From CAZQRW01 sp964596115 (GTDB taxonomy: Bacteria; Hydrothermota; UBA3072; B12-G15), in assembly GCA_964596115.1 (NCBI GenBank), contig CAZQRW010000045.1, forward strand, positions 1 to 15,793: a DNA stretch of 15,793 nucleotides. The letters are read 5' to 3'. The position numbers were made by a program, and so were the translations under genes. The notes beneath the pieces were generated by a model. The model was not told the origin of the DNA. It saw only the letters and a program-made list of their open reading frames with translations, and did not search any database. Within the stretch, counting starts at the first letter, position 1; the number at the start of each line of letters is the position of its first letter. This document shows positions 1 through 7,743 of this stretch, piece after piece.

Positions 1-37
1 GGTTGAAAATTTGAAATTAGAACCATAAATAAATATA

Positions 38-65
38 TTGACTTAAAGCAATTTTCCCGTAAAAT
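38..65 (+). promoter_or_regulatory. Putative sigma70-type promoter of the first secreted-protein gene
   Basis: A -35-like TTGACT (38-43) and a -10-like TAAAAT (60-65) are separated by 16 bp. Each matches the sigma70 consensus at five of six positions. Transcription would start near 72, leaving a leader of only about 15 nt that consists mostly of the AAAGGAGG ribosome binding site (75-82). The region is AT-rich, so chance matches are possible. The same -10 hexamer occurs in the promoter before the sensor kinase gene. Confidence 0.42.
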
Positions 66-87
66 TAAAAAAAGAAAGGAGGCGTAT

Positions 88-825
88 ATGAAAAAATTTC
101 ATTCAATCCTGATTGCTTCAATGGTTCTTGTCACACTGAGTCTCCCAGCACAAATCCCCGGGCTTGATAAAAAGATGGAACAGATGTCAAAGACACTGGG
201 AAATCAGATGCAAAACCAGATTATGATTTCTATGGCGAGAGCCCTTTTTGGTTACACATTCAGCGTTGGAGGATACTGGCTCTGGCCTACTGAGATCAAA
301 AATGGAGACTGGTGGAAATACCAACTGACCGATGATGAAGGAAATAAACTTCTTGTTGAAATTGCAAAACTGAGGACAGATGCAAAGGGAAATCAATGGT
401 GGAGGATGGGTTATTATCCACTTGATGAAGAGAACAATGAACCATTTATCTACGAAATCCTCGTTGATCCCTCAATGGAAAATTTATTAAGAATGAGGGC
501 AAAGATGGGAGATGAGAAACCAACGGAGATACCTGTAACTGAAAATACAAAAAGTTTTTTTATGAAGCCCTCAAAACCTACCGATGAATCAATAAAGGCT
601 GCCACAAAAGGAATTGAAACAGTAAAGGTACCTGCTGGAACTTTTAGAGCAAAACATATTGTTTATGGCTTTCAAACAGGTTCAAAGATTGAGTGGTGGA
701 CGAGTAAAAAAGTCCCATCGGGAGTAATTAAATACAGGATTACAGGTGATGACGGAAAAGTGGTGTATTTCTCAGAACTACACTCATTTGGAGGAAAAGC
801 GAAGACTATTCTGGGCTCATATTAA
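88..825 (+). CDS. Secreted protein of unknown function (245 aa)
   Basis: I do not recognise a named family. The start is well supported: a strong AAAGGAGG lies at 75-82, 5 nt before the ATG. Residues 1-21 form a classic Sec signal peptide (two Lys, then a hydrophobic stretch ending SLPA-QIP), so the mature protein should act outside the cytoplasm. No cysteine follows the signal, so it is not an obvious lipoprotein. The mature region is rich in Trp and aromatics (GGYWLWP near 61-67, DWWKY 74-78, QWWRM 103-107, EWWTS 202-206). A VPAGTF motif at 181-186 is followed by a beta-rich tail (VPSGVIKYR 209-217), a layout seen in several families of periplasmic or outer-membrane beta-proteins of unknown function, including DUF3108-like ones; that link is inference. 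It has no C-terminal sorting domain like that of the next gene. Its gene lies 295 bp upstream of that gene on the same strand and may be transcribed separately. Confidence 0.8.
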   Translation: MKKFHSILIASMVLVTLSLPAQIPGLDKKMEQMSKTLGNQMQNQIMISMARALFGYTFSVGGYWLWPTEIKNGDWWKYQLTDDEGNKLLVEIAKLRTDAKGNQWWRMGYYPLDEENNEPFIYEILVDPSMENLLRMRAKMGDEKPTEIPVTENTKSFFMKPSKPTDESIKAATKGIETVKVPAGTFRAKHIVYGFQTGSKIEWWTSKKVPSGVIKYRITGDDGKVVYFSELHSFGGKAKTILGSY

Positions 826-1120
826 GGATTATATATTATTATCAGTGATAGGGAAAAAAGCAAAGACAATCCATAGTTGTTTAAGAATAGCCTATGATGA
901 ATAGATAAGAGAAAAGTTATATATATAAGAAAGTATGTATTGGAAAAAGATAACTCTTTCATTTTAAGATTGTTATAGAAAAAATTGAGGGTGTTAAGAT
1001 TTTTTAATTCTTAATATTTTCGTTTATATATGTGTTGCTTAAATTAGGATAGTGGTTATTATATAGACAAAAAGAGAGATGGAAACAGAAATTTTAGCTG
1101 TTGGCGTTAAAAGGTGAAAA
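826..1120 (+). other. Intergenic region with weak promoter and hairpin candidates
   Basis: These 295 bp hold no convincing gene. A possible promoter before the 1042-residue protein is TTGCTT (1035-1040) plus TATTAT (1057-1062), 16 bp apart, a modest match. Two AT-rich inverted repeats are visible. One pairs GAAA-AGTTAT (911-920) with ATAACT-C-TTTC (950-960), with one bulged base and a loop of about 29 nt. The other pairs TTAAGA (994-999) with TCTTAA (1009-1014) over a 9-nt loop and is followed by a short T-containing tract. Either could help end transcription of the upstream gene, but neither has a GC-rich stem, so a rho-independent terminator is not shown. Confidence 0.3.
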
Positions 1121-4100
1121 ATGAAAAGATATCATCTCTTTAAGAAGCGCCCTTCGTATCAATACCCTTTATTAAAAATCTTTCTCATTTTGTTTATCCC
1201 ATTAAATATAATAGGAGTATCACCTGATACAATTTGGACTAAATATTACGGAGGTAATCAGGACGAGGAAGGTTATGATGTTATTCAAACAACTGATAGA
1301 GGATATCTTATTGCCGGATATACCAGATCTTTTGGAGTAGGCGGCGCAGATGTTTATCTCATCAAAACAGATTCTTTAGGTGATACAATTTGGACCAAAA
1401 CCTATGGAGGGATAAACGATGATTTTGGAAGATCAGTTAAAGAAACTTTTGATGGTGGATATATAATAGGTGGATATACATATTCCTTTGGAGTACCTGG
1501 CTCTGATGTGTATCTTTTGAAAACAGATTCTTTGGGCAATGTACTTTGGACGAAAACCTTTGGTGGTGATAGCATTGATAAAGCTTACTCAATAGATGTA
1601 ACCTTTGATAAGGGTTATATCATAGCAGGATATACTAATTCTTTTGGCTCTGGAAATTTGGATGTTTATGTCATTAAAACAGATTCACTTGGAAATACTC
1701 AGTGGTTTAAAACATTTGAAGAAATTAATAAAGATATAGGATACTCTGTGCAGCAAACATCAGATAGTGGATATATCGTAAGTGGAACGACAAATTTATC
1801 TGGGAACTCAGATGATATCTACCTTATTAAAATTAATCCTTCCGGTGATATTGTCTGGGCAAAAACATTAGGTGATAGTATGCTTGCCGAGTGCGGTTTA
1901 TCTGTATGCCAAACATTGGATGGTGGATACATCACTGCTGGATGGGAATCATGGCTATTCCCGAGTTTAGACCTATATGTGATCAAGACAGATGAGAATG
2001 GCAACGAGCTATGGGGAGGATATTTTTATAGTGATAGTGTCTGGTTTAATGAAAGTGGATACTCTGTGCAGCAAACATCAGATAGTGGATATATCGTAAG
2101 TGGCTATCAATACGTATCAGACGAATTACAAGAAGATATTCTTCTAATAAAATACAATAAGAATGGACATAGAGAATGGACAAAAAATATTGGAGGCACA
2201 AATAATGAGATTGGATATTCTATTGTACAAACGACAGAATATAGCTACATAATTTCAGGTTTTACATCATCTTTTGGTAGCAGTGGTAAAGATGTATATT
2301 TAACAAAGATTAATCCTCTTAAATTGATTTCCCCTGATGGAGGGGAGTACTTCTATTCAAATACTGAGGAAAAAATTGTATGGGAAACTGAATGTCCAAA
2401 TGTCTATTCTTATCGGATAATTTTATCTCTTGATGGGGGAATAAATTATACTGACACAATTGTAGATAATGTCAGTAGTGATAGTATCTCATGGAATTGG
2501 CAAATCCCATTTATCAATAACAAGAACTGTAGGATTAAAATTCAAATGTTTGATTCTTCAAATAATATCATTGCTGAAGATGAAAGTAATAATGATTTTG
2601 AGATATGGAAAGGATATGGTCTGGCATCTTCTCAATTCCCAATATCCAAGCATGACATTTATCATACAGGAAGGTCATCATACTTCGGTTCTCTTTCTGA
2701 CAGTATAAGATGGCATTTTCAAACTGGGGGTTCAATACTTTCTTCTCCCACTATTGATCCTGACGGTATCATATATTTCACCTCGGGGAATGACTCTCTT
2801 TATGCAATAAGTATTGATGGTGAAAGATTGTGGTCAGTTCATATCTTCTCAACACAATCTTCTCCTACCATTAGAATGGATTCTACAATTTATGTGGGGG
2901 ATGCAACTGGAAAACTATGGGTCTTTTATAAAGATGGTAGTTATAGATGGTCTTATGACTGTGGTAATTCAATTAATTCTTCACCTGTTGTTATCCCAGA
3001 TGGAACTATCTATGTCACTTCAACAAATGACAGTATTTATGCTATTAATGTTGATGGCACTCTGAAATGGAAAACAGGGGTAAATTCAGGAATATTAACT
3101 TCTCTTGTAATTTCTTTGGAAGGATATATTTATTTAGGGACAGCTAATGGTAGGCTTTATTGTCTTAAACCCGATGGCCATATATTCTGGTATGTTTCTA
3201 CTGGTGCAAAAATTATATCTTCACCTTCAATAGATACAACGAGTGGAATTGTATATTTTGGCAGCTGCAATGGAAAACTATATGCATTTGATAAATATGG
3301 CATTAAAAAATGGGAATTCCAAACCAATGATACAATCGTTAGCTCTCCAGGAATAAATATAGACGGGTCTATTATTTTTGGTAGTAATGACAATCATATT
3401 TACTGCTTACACCCTGATGGTACGGTAAAATGGGATTTTGAGACTGGGGGGAAAGTAAAGAGTTCCCCTGTCATTGATGCAAAGAGGAATTTGTATATTG
3501 GCTCTGATGATAGCATTCTATACTGTCTGAATGCAGATAATGGAACAAGTATATGGCAAAAAAAATTGAGTGGAAAGATAAATTCACTCTCATTGGGAGC
3601 AAACGGAAATCTTTATGCTGGATGTTCAGATGGTAACCTGTACTCAGTTGGATCAAACAATCCTATTCTCCTAATCTCACCAAATGGTGGAGAGAACTGG
3701 GGTAAGCAAACCATACAGAAAATACTCTGGACAACCTCAGAAAAATTTGACTTTATGAAACTTTTCTATTCGATTAATGGTGGAATAGATTGGAATCTAA
3801 TCTCAGATTCATTAAAAAATACTGGTTTATTTAATTGGCTCCTCCCTGATACTACCTCTTCGTCCTGCCTTGTAAAAATTATAGGGATATTAAATACTGG
3901 TGATAGCTTAGTTGATGAATCTGATAATACATTCATTATTTCAGAAGCAGGCATAGGAGAGAAAAATCCTAATCAGAACATGTTGGTTTTTATTAATCCT
4001 CTAATCTTTAAGAAAAATTGTATATTAAAATTGAGTTTACAGAAAAAATCTAAAGTAAGAATTTCTTTATATGATATTAGTGGGAGGGAGATAAAAGAAT

Positions 4101-4249
4101 TCTTAAATAGTGAAATGGAGAAAGGTTATCATTCCATTCAACTGCTTTTAAAAGGACAATCAGAAAATCCTTTAGCGACTGGTGTTTATTTTTTAAGAAT
4201 TGAGGAAGGCAAAACTAATCTATTTAAAAAGATTATAATATTGTTGTAA
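1121..4249 (+). CDS. Large secreted two-propeller protein with a type IX (Por) sorting-like C-terminus (1042 aa)
   Basis: Residues 17-34 are a signal peptide or anchor after a basic N-terminus; the ATG follows AAGGTG (1111-1116). Residues 37-400 contain seven repeats of about 50 residues with the core GYS-V-QT-D-GYI-GYT-SFG-DVYLIKTDSLG-W, which fits a seven-bladed beta-propeller. Residues 401-495 and 849-942 are two Ig-like modules starting LISPDGGE or LISPNGGE and containing a conserved W-S-D/N-GG-Y/W pattern. Residues about 527-845 hold eight repeats of about 40 residues with SSP-D-G-IY-GS-D-LY-DG-W cores, typical of PQQ-like (BamB-type) propellers. Residues about 956-1042 resemble the type A Por/T9SS sorting domain: a beta-rich stretch, LYDISGREI (983-991), GVYFLRI (1021-1027) and a basic-hydrophobic end. 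It is therefore probably exported and attached to the surface. Propellers usually bind proteins or glycans; no catalytic residues are recognisable. No secretion machinery gene is in the window, so the T9SS assignment rests on this domain alone. Confidence 0.85.
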   Translation: MKRYHLFKKRPSYQYPLLKIFLILFIPLNIIGVSPDTIWTKYYGGNQDEEGYDVIQTTDRGYLIAGYTRSFGVGGADVYLIKTDSLGDTIWTKTYGGINDDFGRSVKETFDGGYIIGGYTYSFGVPGSDVYLLKTDSLGNVLWTKTFGGDSIDKAYSIDVTFDKGYIIAGYTNSFGSGNLDVYVIKTDSLGNTQWFKTFEEINKDIGYSVQQTSDSGYIVSGTTNLSGNSDDIYLIKINPSGDIVWAKTLGDSMLAECGLSVCQTLDGGYITAGWESWLFPSLDLYVIKTDENGNELWGGYFYSDSVWFNESGYSVQQTSDSGYIVSGYQYVSDELQEDILLIKYNKNGHREWTKNIGGTNNEIGYSIVQTTEYSYIISGFTSSFGSSGKDVYLTKINPLKLISPDGGEYFYSNTEEKIVWETECPNVYSYRIILSLDGGINYTDTIVDNVSSDSISWNWQIPFINNKNCRIKIQMFDSSNNIIAEDESNNDFEIWKGYGLASSQFPISKHDIYHTGRSSYFGSLSDSIRWHFQTGGSILSSPTIDPDGIIYFTSGNDSLYAISIDGERLWSVHIFSTQSSPTIRMDSTIYVGDATGKLWVFYKDGSYRWSYDCGNSINSSPVVIPDGTIYVTSTNDSIYAINVDGTLKWKTGVNSGILTSLVISLEGYIYLGTANGRLYCLKPDGHIFWYVSTGAKIISSPSIDTTSGIVYFGSCNGKLYAFDKYGIKKWEFQTNDTIVSSPGINIDGSIIFGSNDNHIYCLHPDGTVKWDFETGGKVKSSPVIDAKRNLYIGSDDSILYCLNADNGTSIWQKKLSGKINSLSLGANGNLYAGCSDGNLYSVGSNNPILLISPNGGENWGKQTIQKILWTTSEKFDFMKLFYSINGGIDWNLISDSLKNTGLFNWLLPDTTSSSCLVKIIGILNTGDSLVDESDNTFIISEAGIGEKNPNQNMLVFINPLIFKKNCILKLSLQKKSKVRISLYDISGREIKEFLNSEMEKGYHSIQLLLKGQSENPLATGVYFLRIEEGKTNLFKKIIILL
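1739..1785 (+). repeat. 47-bp exact direct repeat, copy 1 (propeller blade 4)
   Basis: This stretch is identical, base for base by eye, to 2057-2103, and both flanking bases differ. It encodes residues 207-222 (GYSVQQTSDSGYIVSG). The copies lie 318 bp apart, exactly 106 codons, which equals two blades. Other blades of the same propeller share the amino acid pattern but not the nucleotide sequence. Confidence 0.9.
2057..2103 (+). repeat. 47-bp exact direct repeat, copy 2 (propeller blade 6)
   Basis: Second copy of the sequence at 1739-1785, in the same reading frame, encoding residues 313-328. The DNA on both sides differs from that of copy 1, so the identity is confined to the inner strands of the blade. 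This suggests a recent gene-conversion or recombination tract rather than whole-blade duplication. Confidence 0.9.
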
Positions 4250-4279
4250 AATCTCCACTCATTTTTTCTCTTTAATATT

Positions 4280-5062
4280 TTATTCTCCACCCCAGATTTT
4301 CAATCCATACTTTTTTATTATCTTATATCCCCTTTCAAGTCCGAACATCAGGTGATCTGGTCTGTGGGCATCGCTTCCTATAGAAACATAACTCCCACCC
4401 ATTTCCTTGTACAATTTCACAATCCCTTCAGCAGGATACTGCTCCTTCGGTGCCTGCCTTAATCCTGACGTATTTATCTCCAACACCATATTTCTCTCTA
4501 AGGCAAGCATAAAGATATTCTTGATTTCTTCAGTATAATCTACCCACAATTGTCTTGCTTCCTCTGGGTTGTTGGAATATTTCTTGTAATAATCAAAGTG
4601 GCCCATAACATTAAATAGTCCTGATTCAACAAGGTGATACATCTCATCGTAGTAGGGTTTATATATTCTCCCCTTCCTTTTTTTCTCAACCATAGGAACC
4701 CATATTTTGATTATTTCATCTTCTACATCGTGCAGGGAACCAATTAAGAAATCAAACTCTTTATTCTTCAGATACTGCCTTATTTCGCTATCCCTTATAC
4801 TTTCATAGCCTACTTCTCCACCAAATAGTATGTTCAAATCCTTTCCAAATTTCTCTCGCAGGGCAAAAACAGTTTCTCTTGCTTTTTTATAATCATAAAA
4901 TCCATAAGAACCATCTTTTGGATTAAAATCAATGTGATCTGTAAAGGCTATTACCTTTACACCAGCATCAATACTCCTTCTCACTATGTCTTCGGGTTTG
5001 AACTCTGAATCCATCGAGAACGTCGAATGTAAATGGAGATTAATCTTCGGAGAGAAGCCCAT
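4280..5062 (-). CDS. PHP-domain phosphatase, histidinol-phosphatase-like (260 aa)
   Basis: The protein is a complete PHP metallo-phosphoesterase domain. The metal ligands are visible in order: H10 and H12 (NLHLHST), H43 (TDH 41-43), E83 (GGEVGYE), H111 (GSLHDV), H155 (GHFD) and D231/H233 (SDAH). Length and motif order match the HisK/HisJ family, which hydrolyses histidinol phosphate to histidinol in histidine synthesis in the cytoplasm. No other his gene is nearby, so another small phosphate ester substrate is equally possible. It is last in the - strand block. Its start lies inside the end of ftsY (23-bp overlap), and there is no strong ribosome binding site, so translation is probably coupled to ftsY. 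Its end is only 30 bp from the convergent end of the large secreted protein gene, and I see no terminator between them. Confidence 0.88.
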   Translation of the reverse strand: MGFSPKINLHLHSTFSMDSEFKPEDIVRRSIDAGVKVIAFTDHIDFNPKDGSYGFYDYKKARETVFALREKFGKDLNILFGGEVGYESIRDSEIRQYLKNKEFDFLIGSLHDVEDEIIKIWVPMVEKKRKGRIYKPYYDEMYHLVESGLFNVMGHFDYYKKYSNNPEEARQLWVDYTEEIKNIFMLALERNMVLEINTSGLRQAPKEQYPAEGIVKLYKEMGGSYVSIGSDAHRPDHLMFGLERGYKIIKKYGLKIWGGE

Positions 5063-5912
5063 CTACAAAATCATCAGGTGAAAATTCTACAATATCTTCC
5101 TTATGCTCACCTGTTCCTATATATAAAATAGGTAATTGCAATTTTCTAACTGCTGTCAGAACGGCCCCTCCTTTGGCTGAACCGTCCATTTTTGTAAGAA
5201 CTAGCCCTGTCAGACCAATAGCATTGTTAAATTTCTCAGCCTGGTTTATAATGTTCTGGCCTGTTGTAGCATCAACAACGAGCAATGTCTCCTGAGGAAC
5301 ATCCACCCTCTTTTTATTTAAAATTCTCTTTATTTTTTTCATCTCTTCCATAAGGTTTTCCTTTGTATGGAGTCGCCCTGCTGTATCAATAAGCAGGTAA
5401 TCAACCTTGCGATTAACTGCAGCATCAAAACTATCAAAGGCAACTGCACCCGGGTCAGAGCCGTACTGCGAAGAAACAATATCCGCCCCTACCATATCTG
5501 CCCAAATCTTTAGCTGTTCCTGTGCGCCAGTCCTGTAGGTATCACAGGCAGAAAAAAGCACCCTTTTCCTCTGCCTTGAAAGTTTATAACCTATCTTACC
5601 TATTGTTGTAGTCTTTCCAACACCATTTACACCAACAAATAGAAAGACAATCGGGGGTTTTAACTCCCTCACCTCTCTATGTACTTTTAATTGATTAAGT
5701 AGAATTTCTCTGGTTTTCTGAAGGTACCGGTCTGGCTTTACTCCCTTCAAACCTTCAACTATTTTCTCTGATAATTCCAGACCAACATCTCCAGAAATGA
5801 GTAGGTCTCCAATAACGGATAATAATGCAGGGTCTCTCCTTTTCAGCAAGTCTACAATCTTACCAAAAAAGGATCTCCTTGTCTTTTTTAGTGCATCCCT
5901 TATGCTTCTCAT
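5040..5912 (-). CDS. ftsY: Signal recognition particle receptor FtsY
   Basis: FtsY is the SRP receptor GTPase that docks ribosome-nascent chain-SRP complexes at the membrane Sec translocon. All NG-domain motifs are present: N-domain helices (about 1-85), P-loop GVNGVGKTT (94-102), insertion-box DTYRTGAQEQL (124-134), DTAGR (176-180), TKMDGSAKGG (240-249), GTGE (266-269) and the closing DDFVDGLL. At 290 residues it lacks the long acidic A domain of enterobacterial FtsY and starts almost directly with the N domain. The basic N-terminal helix (KKTRRSFFGKIVDLLKRR) may serve as the membrane-targeting element. This short form is common in many phyla. The ATG overlaps the upstream glycosyltransferase stop by 4 bp (ATGA), with GGAG about 13 nt upstream. 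Confidence 0.97.
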   Translation of the reverse strand: MRSIRDALKKTRRSFFGKIVDLLKRRDPALLSVIGDLLISGDVGLELSEKIVEGLKGVKPDRYLQKTREILLNQLKVHREVRELKPPIVFLFVGVNGVGKTTTIGKIGYKLSRQRKRVLFSACDTYRTGAQEQLKIWADMVGADIVSSQYGSDPGAVAFDSFDAAVNRKVDYLLIDTAGRLHTKENLMEEMKKIKRILNKKRVDVPQETLLVVDATTGQNIINQAEKFNNAIGLTGLVLTKMDGSAKGGAVLTAVRKLQLPILYIGTGEHKEDIVEFSPDDFVDGLLSED

Positions 5913-6838
5913 TTCTTCTTTTCTCCAATATCTCTTTCAATTCTTTCAAGTCTTTCGAAAACTGATGCTATAACTTCTGCAAGGAAGCCAATAGCAAATA
6001 AAAGAAGACCGGCAATTACAAGAAGCATAATTAAATAGAGAAGAGGCCTCCAGCCTTTATGAAATCCAAATCTCATCACCAGAACGTATATTCCGATAAG
6101 AAATCCAAGAAGAATAGATATACCACCCGTTGTTCCAAAAAGAAGTAATGGTTTCTTCATAAAGGAAACCTGAAATTTCACAGCAAGAAGGTCTAATACA
6201 CCAACAACAATCCTTCCTTTTCCTGAATATTTAGAGGTCCCTGCTTTTCTCGGATGAAGTGTCACCTTTACCTCTGTTGCTTTGAAGCCTTTGTCTACAG
6301 CAAGTGAAATGATATATCTATGCCAATCTTTTCGTAAAGGTATTTCCTCTAATACTTCTCTTCTCATTGCCTTTACCGCATTCTGATCATGGACAGGGAT
6401 TCTAAAGAGAATTCTTGATAGTAAATTATACAATCTGGAAACAAATTTTTTCTCATATTTTCCCTGCTTCCATCCAGAAACAATATCATACCCCTCTCCA
6501 ATTTTCTCGATAAGAGAAGGTATTTCCAATGGGTCATACTGAAGGTCGGCATCAAGGATTACAAGTATTTCACCTTCAGAATTTTTCAAACCAGATATAA
6601 TCCCCTCTGTTTTGCCTAAATTTGCTCTGTGCCTGACGACCTTTAACCATTTATATTTCTTCTCAAATGAGTGGGCAATATCATAAGTTTTATCCATACT
6701 TCCATCGTCCACTATTATTGTTTCGTAATCTCTAAGTGTATCCATTTGCTGGAGCTCAATGAGCCTTTCAATCAAGGGCTTTATATTCCCTTCCTCATTA
6801 TATGCTGGAACTATAATTGTAACTTTCTTCTGAACCAT
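5909..6838 (-). CDS. Family 2 glycosyltransferase, polyprenyl-phosphate type, with two C-terminal membrane helices (309 aa)
   Basis: The N-terminal GT-A domain shows VPAYNEEGNI (10-19), the nucleotide-binding DDGS (44-47), the metal-binding DADLQ (96-100) and HPRKAGTSKYS (195-205), the last characteristic of DPM1/GtrB/ArnC-like enzymes. Two hydrophobic helices follow at about 232-255 and 264-290, then a charged tail ending KKK. Family members transfer a sugar from a nucleotide donor to dolichyl- or undecaprenyl-phosphate at the cytoplasmic face, giving a lipid-linked sugar for envelope glycan modification. Donor and acceptor cannot be read from sequence. The gene starts 28 bp inside the end of the UDP-sugar SDR gene, with AAAAGGA about 8 nt before its ATG. 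That overlap suggests the SDR product, perhaps UDP-xylose, is its donor; this is inference. Confidence 0.9.
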   Translation of the reverse strand: MVQKKVTIIVPAYNEEGNIKPLIERLIELQQMDTLRDYETIIVDDGSMDKTYDIAHSFEKKYKWLKVVRHRANLGKTEGIISGLKNSEGEILVILDADLQYDPLEIPSLIEKIGEGYDIVSGWKQGKYEKKFVSRLYNLLSRILFRIPVHDQNAVKAMRREVLEEIPLRKDWHRYIISLAVDKGFKATEVKVTLHPRKAGTSKYSGKGRIVVGVLDLLAVKFQVSFMKKPLLLFGTTGGISILLGFLIGIYVLVMRFGFHKGWRPLLYLIMLLVIAGLLLFAIGFLAEVIASVFERLERIERDIGEKKK

Positions 6839-7743
6839 TCTATAGTCCTTTTAAGACCCTTTTCAAGAGAAATTTGGGGTTGCCAATTAAGTAATTTTAT
6901 TGCAAGGGAAATGTCCGGTCTCCTTCTCTGTGGATCATCCTCAAGGGCCTGTTTATATACTAATTTTTTCTCAACACCCAATAAATCTATAATTTTCCCA
7001 GCAAGATTAAGAATCGTATATTCTTCTGAATTTCCAATGTTTACAGGGAAATGATAATTAGCTTCCATAAGTTTTAAAAGGCCATCTACAGTATCATCAA
7101 TATAACAAAAACTCCTTGTTTGTTTTCCATCCCCGTAGATAGTCAGAGGTTTATTCTGTAACGCCTGCATTATAAAATTGGAGATTACCCTTCTATCATC
7201 AATTTTCATATATGGGCCATATGTATTAAAAATTCTTGCAATTTTTGTGTCCACACCATACTTTCTATAAAATGCCATTACCATTGCCTCTCCAAATCTC
7301 TTTGACTCATCATAACAACTCCTTACTCCAACAGGATTTACATTCCCCCAGTAATCCTCCTTTTGAGGATGAACTTCTGGATTGCCATACACCTCAGATG
7401 TAGATGTGAAAAGAAGTTTCGAATGATACCTTCTGGCATATTCCAGAAGATTATACGTGCCTACAGAACCAACTCGCAATGTCTCAATGGGATTGTTTAT
7501 ATAGTGATACACACTGGCTATGGATGCCAGGTGAAAGATTTCATCAGCTGGTCCCACGTCAAATTTTTCATTTATATCAATTTCGTAGAATGTAAATAGC
7601 GGATTTTCTTCTAAATTCTCAATGTTCTCTCTACTTCCTGATATAAGGTTATCTACTACAATCACTTCATTTCCCAGAGAGAGAAGTTTTCTTGAAAGAT
7701 TAGCCCCAATAAATCCTGCACCTCCAGAGATAAGTATTCTCAT
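6811..7743 (-). CDS. NAD-dependent epimerase/dehydratase, UDP-glucuronate decarboxylase-like (310 aa)
   Basis: This is an extended SDR with the Rossmann motif GGAGFIG (7-13) and an acidic D31 expected to bind the NAD ribose. It has STSEVYG (114-120) and the catalytic pair Y144/K148 within CYDESKR. Next come ARIFNTYGP (169-177), RSFCYIDD (210-217) and DDP-RRRPD (269-277). YDE-KR, RIFNTYGP and the DDP-R-PDI segment together are the hallmarks of UDP-xylose synthase/UDP-glucuronate decarboxylase (UXS), which makes UDP-xylose from UDP-glucuronate through a 4-keto intermediate. Length equals that of soluble bacterial UXS. Other UDP-sugar epimerases share parts of this pattern, so activity is likely but not certain. 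The ATG overlaps the tyrS stop by 4 bp, with AAGG shortly upstream. Confidence 0.87.
   Translation of the reverse strand: MRILISGGAGFIGANLSRKLLSLGNEVIVVDNLISGSRENIENLEENPLFTFYEIDINEKFDVGPADEIFHLASIASVYHYINNPIETLRVGSVGTYNLLEYARRYHSKLLFTSTSEVYGNPEVHPQKEDYWGNVNPVGVRSCYDESKRFGEAMVMAFYRKYGVDTKIARIFNTYGPYMKIDDRRVISNFIMQALQNKPLTIYGDGKQTRSFCYIDDTVDGLLKLMEANYHFPVNIGNSEEYTILNLAGKIIDLLGVEKKLVYKQALEDDPQRRRPDISLAIKLLNWQPQISLEKGLKRTIEWFRRKLQL

Noticed and set aside
2469..3065. Two + strand open frames (79 and 83 codons) inside the propeller gene
   Set aside because: They are out-of-frame shadows of the repeated propeller coding sequence, and the main frame is continuous with clear repeat periodicity.
1121..4249. 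CRISPR-like or satellite repeat array suggested by recurring motifs in the propeller gene
   Set aside because: The periodicity is of in-frame protein blades of about 40 and 50 residues with diverged DNA; apart from the single 47-bp pair there are no regular identical repeats and spacers.
4250..4279. Bidirectional terminator between the convergent genes
   Set aside because: The 30-bp gap is T-rich on the + strand but has no inverted repeat able to form a GC-containing hairpin.
6671..7054. 127-codon + strand open frame opposite the GT2 and SDR genes
   Set aside because: It is antisense to two genes with intact catalytic motifs and has a low-complexity translation without recognisable domains or a ribosome binding site; an antisense shadow.
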